Shown piece by piece: positions 6,520 through 8,266 of a DNA stretch of 8,266 nt. The notes under the pieces are model-generated. The model did no database searches. It saw nothing but the letters and a program-made list of their open reading frames with translations, and was not told where the DNA came from. The translations under genes were made by a program, and so were the position numbers. Source of the DNA: UBA4363 sp002393965 (GTDB lineage: Bacteria > Bacteroidota > Bacteroidia > Bacteroidales > Paludibacteraceae); the NCBI GenBank assembly GCA_946542925.1, contig CAMNLA010000037.1, forward strand, positions 1 through 8,266. Reading direction: 5' to 3'. How positions within the stretch are numbered: the stretch's first letter is position 1; each line of letters starts with the position of its first letter.

Positions 6520-7425
6520 ATGTTGAAGAAATTTTTTACGCGAGAGGTAAAGTTGGGATTATTGGCTGTTATCTGTGCGTTTGTGTTGTTTTTCGGATTA
6601 AACTTCCTGAAGGGGATCAATATCTTTAATCCGACGAATTGTTACTTTGTCAAGTATGCGGACCTGGGCGGACTGATGGTTTCGTCGCCAGTGTATATCA
6701 AGGGATATAAAGTCGGACAGATCAGTGATATCAACTACGATTTCACCCAAGAGAATCCGTTTGTGGTCACTCTGGATATAGATACCGACATTCAATTACC
6801 GAATGATGTGGTAGCGCAGTTGCATGATGACGGACTGTTGGGAGGGAAATGTATTTCCTTGTCATTTGCCCCGTCGAACATGGTGTATGCGAAGAGGGGT
6901 GATACAATCCAGTCGGAGATCATCCCGAACATGACAGAAATGCTGACGGAAGTGGTGATGCCTCGTCTGAACGGCACGATGAACAAACTGGACACGCTGT
7001 TGTTGGCGATGAGTACCATTGCCCAATCGGAAGATTTGGCACAGAGCATGAAATCCATCCGGGGACTTACCAGCAACCTGGAAGCAACTTCGGGTGAGTT
7101 GGCAACGGTATGTGAGAAGGGAGTTCCCGGCATGATTGACGGAGTCAATAAGGCCACTTCGACGTTGACGGAAGTAGGGCGAAAGGTTACGGCTTTGCCT
7201 CTGGAGAATACGGTGGACAGCCTGAACATGGCCGTCGGAGAATTCTATACGGTCGTACAGAAGATGAGCAGTACGGAAGGAACCATGGGGCGTCTGATCA
7301 ATGACCCGGCGTTGTACGACAATCTAAGCCAAGCGAGTTCCAATGCCAATGCGTTGGTTCAGGACATAAAGGATCATCCGAAACGCTATATCAACGTGTC
7401 GATCTTTGGACGGAAGGAAAAATAG
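6520..7425 (+). CDS. MCE/MlaD-family lipid-transport protein
   Basis: MCE proteins are membrane-anchored periplasmic proteins that form rings or tubes carrying lipids between the inner and outer membranes. From the ATG at 6520 the product has 301 residues. It has a short basic start (MLKKFFTREVK), a single membrane anchor at about residues 12-31 and an MCE domain at about 38-118 with YADLGGLMVSSPVYIKGYKVGQI. A long helical region follows (about 130-285), with the EGTMGRLINDPALYDNL segment common in Bacteroidota members, and it ends in HPKRYINVSIFG. Upstream in-frame starts (GTG 6469, ATG 6487) would add only a basic stretch before the anchor; 6520 is preferred because the anchor then follows a normal short N-terminus. 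The ATPase (MlaF-like) and permease (MlaE-like) partners are not in this window. The neighbouring amidase and lptD give it an envelope setting. Confidence 0.9.
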   Translation: MLKKFFTREVKLGLLAVICAFVLFFGLNFLKGINIFNPTNCYFVKYADLGGLMVSSPVYIKGYKVGQISDINYDFTQENPFVVTLDIDTDIQLPNDVVAQLHDDGLLGGKCISLSFAPSNMVYAKRGDTIQSEIIPNMTEMLTEVVMPRLNGTMNKLDTLLLAMSTIAQSEDLAQSMKSIRGLTSNLEATSGELATVCEKGVPGMIDGVNKATSTLTEVGRKVTALPLENTVDSLNMAVGEFYTVVQKMSSTEGTMGRLINDPALYDNLSQASSNANALVQDIKDHPKRYINVSIFGRKEK

Positions 7426-7443
7426 TCTGAAGGGCGAAAGAAT

Positions 7444-7492
7444 AAAACAGAATCGGGTGCGGCAGATAGGGTCCGCACCCGATTCTGTTTTT
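7444..7492. terminator. Bidirectional intrinsic terminator between MCE and PPC genes
   Basis: A perfect 19-bp stem pairs 7444-7462 with 7473-7491 around a 10-nt loop; its core is GAATCGGGTGCGG with CCGCACCCGATTC. The plus strand ends in five T (7488-7492). The minus strand ends in TTTT from the A-run at 7444-7447. It lies 18 nt after the MCE stop and 44 nt beyond the stop of the convergent PPC gene, so it can serve both. Confidence 0.9.
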
Positions 7493-7536
7493 AGGGGGAA
7501 TGGAGAACGAATGAGAGGAGAGAAGACGGAGGGATG

Positions 7537-7980
7537 TCATGGTTTTTCAAAAGACCAGAATCCGGTCCCTGTTTCCGGGTCTTCTTTTCTCCATATCGTT
7601 GATCCGCAGGTGGGGCGCAACTCTATCTCTGCTGTGTAAAGAACCACGGTTGACTTGAGGTGTCCTGCGACGACGGAATGGGAGCCGTTACTCTTGAATG
7701 AGAACATGGCATGGGTATGATGGAACAACTGTCCGTCGTTTCCAGAGACGACATTCCCAATCAGACTTACGAGTTCGAGCATACCTCTTATCTGTTCTGT
7801 CTCAAAGTCACCTGTCTCAGGTATGAACGTCTGCAGTTCAGCCTCGCGACATCCGCCAATGCCCGAGAAGGTTGCGGACGGAATGTTCTCCTTATTGCAC
7901 AGATTGAGGATGTTGGTGATGACCTCATCCCCCTTATCCATCCGGATGTAATACTTGTCATTTATTTTCCTGTAATCCAT
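7537..7980 (-). CDS. PPC/DUF296 domain protein
   Basis: This 147-residue protein is a single PPC (DUF296) domain, the fold found in plant AT-hook proteins and in stand-alone bacterial proteins that form trimers. The bacterial function is not settled; the common label 'DNA-binding protein' comes from the plant fusions. Visible family features are the N-terminal YIRMDKGDEVITNI (11-24), SGIGGCREAEL (39-49) and the His-rich centre LFHHTHAMFSF (85-95), then GHL at 106-108 and TAEIEL at 116-121. H88, H90 and H107 are candidate metal ligands by comparison with the family. There is no signal peptide and no AT-hook, so it is probably cytoplasmic. The ATG at 7980 gives the full domain. The gene is convergent to the MCE gene and lies downstream of another minus-strand gene that has its own terminator, so it is probably transcribed alone. 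Confidence 0.88.
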   Translation of the reverse strand: MDYRKINDKYYIRMDKGDEVITNILNLCNKENIPSATFSGIGGCREAELQTFIPETGDFETEQIRGMLELVSLIGNVVSGNDGQLFHHTHAMFSFKSNGSHSVVAGHLKSTVVLYTAEIELRPTCGSTIWRKEDPETGTGFWSFEKP

Positions 7981-8113
7981 GTCGGTACCTATTATGTATG
8001 TTGAGTATATGGAAGAATGTCTTGTTCAGATAGATAGCGAAGTGAGTCGGGATTGTCCAAAGACAACCTAAAGATACGAGAAATAGTCGGAATGAGGAAT
8101 GGTGTGGTGACAA

Positions 8114-8152
8114 TAAAAAAAGCAGGGGTGATTCAATCAGTCACCCCTGCTT
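8114..8152 (-). terminator. Intrinsic terminator of the minus-strand gene at the right edge
   Basis: The arms 8120-8131 and 8141-8152 pair perfectly over 12 bp (AAGCAGGGGTGA with its complement) around a 9-nt loop. On the minus strand the stem is followed directly by a T-run from the A's at 8115-8119. It begins 24 nt after the TAA of the edge gene and separates it from the PPC gene. The 133 bases from 7981 to 8113 hold the PPC leader and no other clear feature. Confidence 0.88.
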
Positions 8153-8176
8153 CGTGTGAGTGTATCTCGTTATGGA

Positions 8177-8266
8177 TTATTTCGAGAGTTTCTTGGAGAC
8201 GGTCTTGCCCTTCGAGTCAACGGCGACAACGATGAACTGTTGCGGAGCCACTGTCACATCGATGGC
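8177..8266 (-). CDS. C-terminal fragment of an unidentified protein (runs off right edge)
   Basis: Read leftwards from the edge, 29 codons are open and end at TAA (8179-8177). The peptide contains VTVAPQQFIVVAVDSKGK and ends in a basic KKLSK tail. The alternation of hydrophobic and polar residues suggests a beta-strand region, such as the last strands of an Ig/Fn3-like or similar accessory domain, but the fragment is too short to name a family. A strong terminator just downstream supports it as the true end of a gene. Confidence 0.7.
   Translation of the reverse strand, partial: AIDVTVAPQQFIVVAVDSKGKTVSKKLSK

Noticed and set aside
8029..8061. Possible minus-strand promoter for the PPC gene (TTTG, 21 nt, TATCTATC)
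   Set aside because: The -7 part matches the consensus poorly, and a different partial match (TATCTTTA) lies nearby, so neither can be chosen.
8053..8235. A 60-codon plus-strand ORF at the right edge
   Set aside because: It runs through the terminator hairpin and antisense to the edge gene's C-terminus, and the peptide has no recognisable features.

Overview
The window looks like chromosomal DNA from a Bacteroidota bacterium, most likely of the Bacteroidales (Prevotella/Bacteroides-like). Three things point there. The outer-membrane protein at 1754-4546 has the Bacteroidota form of LptD. Several upstream regions carry the TAnnTTTG -7 element of that phylum. The amidase and MCE proteins have the domain layout seen in these bacteria. 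The genus call is inference.

Layout from left to right. Positions 1-69 (-) hold the N-terminus of an unidentified gene that runs off the left edge. The 268-bp gap 70-337 holds copy A of a 77-bp repeat, a second small inverted repeat and a promoter for the next gene. Next is an MFS transporter of the oxalate/formate-antiporter-like group (338-1480, +). A 273-bp convergent gap follows, with a doubtful 45-codon ORF. lptD lies on the minus strand (1754-4546). A 206-bp divergent control region separates it from a secreted zinc amidase (4753-6213, +). The 306-bp gap 6214-6519 holds copy B of the repeat, inverted relative to copy A. An MCE/MlaD-type lipid-transport protein follows (6520-7425, +). 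A bidirectional terminator separates it from a small PPC/DUF296 protein (7537-7980, -). A terminator and the last 29 codons of another minus-strand gene (8177-8266) end the window.

The core is a cell-envelope cluster: LptD inserts lipopolysaccharide into the outer membrane, the amidase cuts peptidoglycan, and the MCE protein probably carries lipids between membranes. The MFS transporter and the PPC protein have no obvious link to that task.

I see no phage, CRISPR array, insertion sequence, tRNA or rRNA, and no convincing new multi-gene system. The most notable signal is the pair of perfectly identical, inverted 77-bp intergenic copies. Each contains a symmetric 62-nt imperfect palindrome and a good Bacteroidota-type promoter that points, in both cases, at the start of a neighbouring gene.
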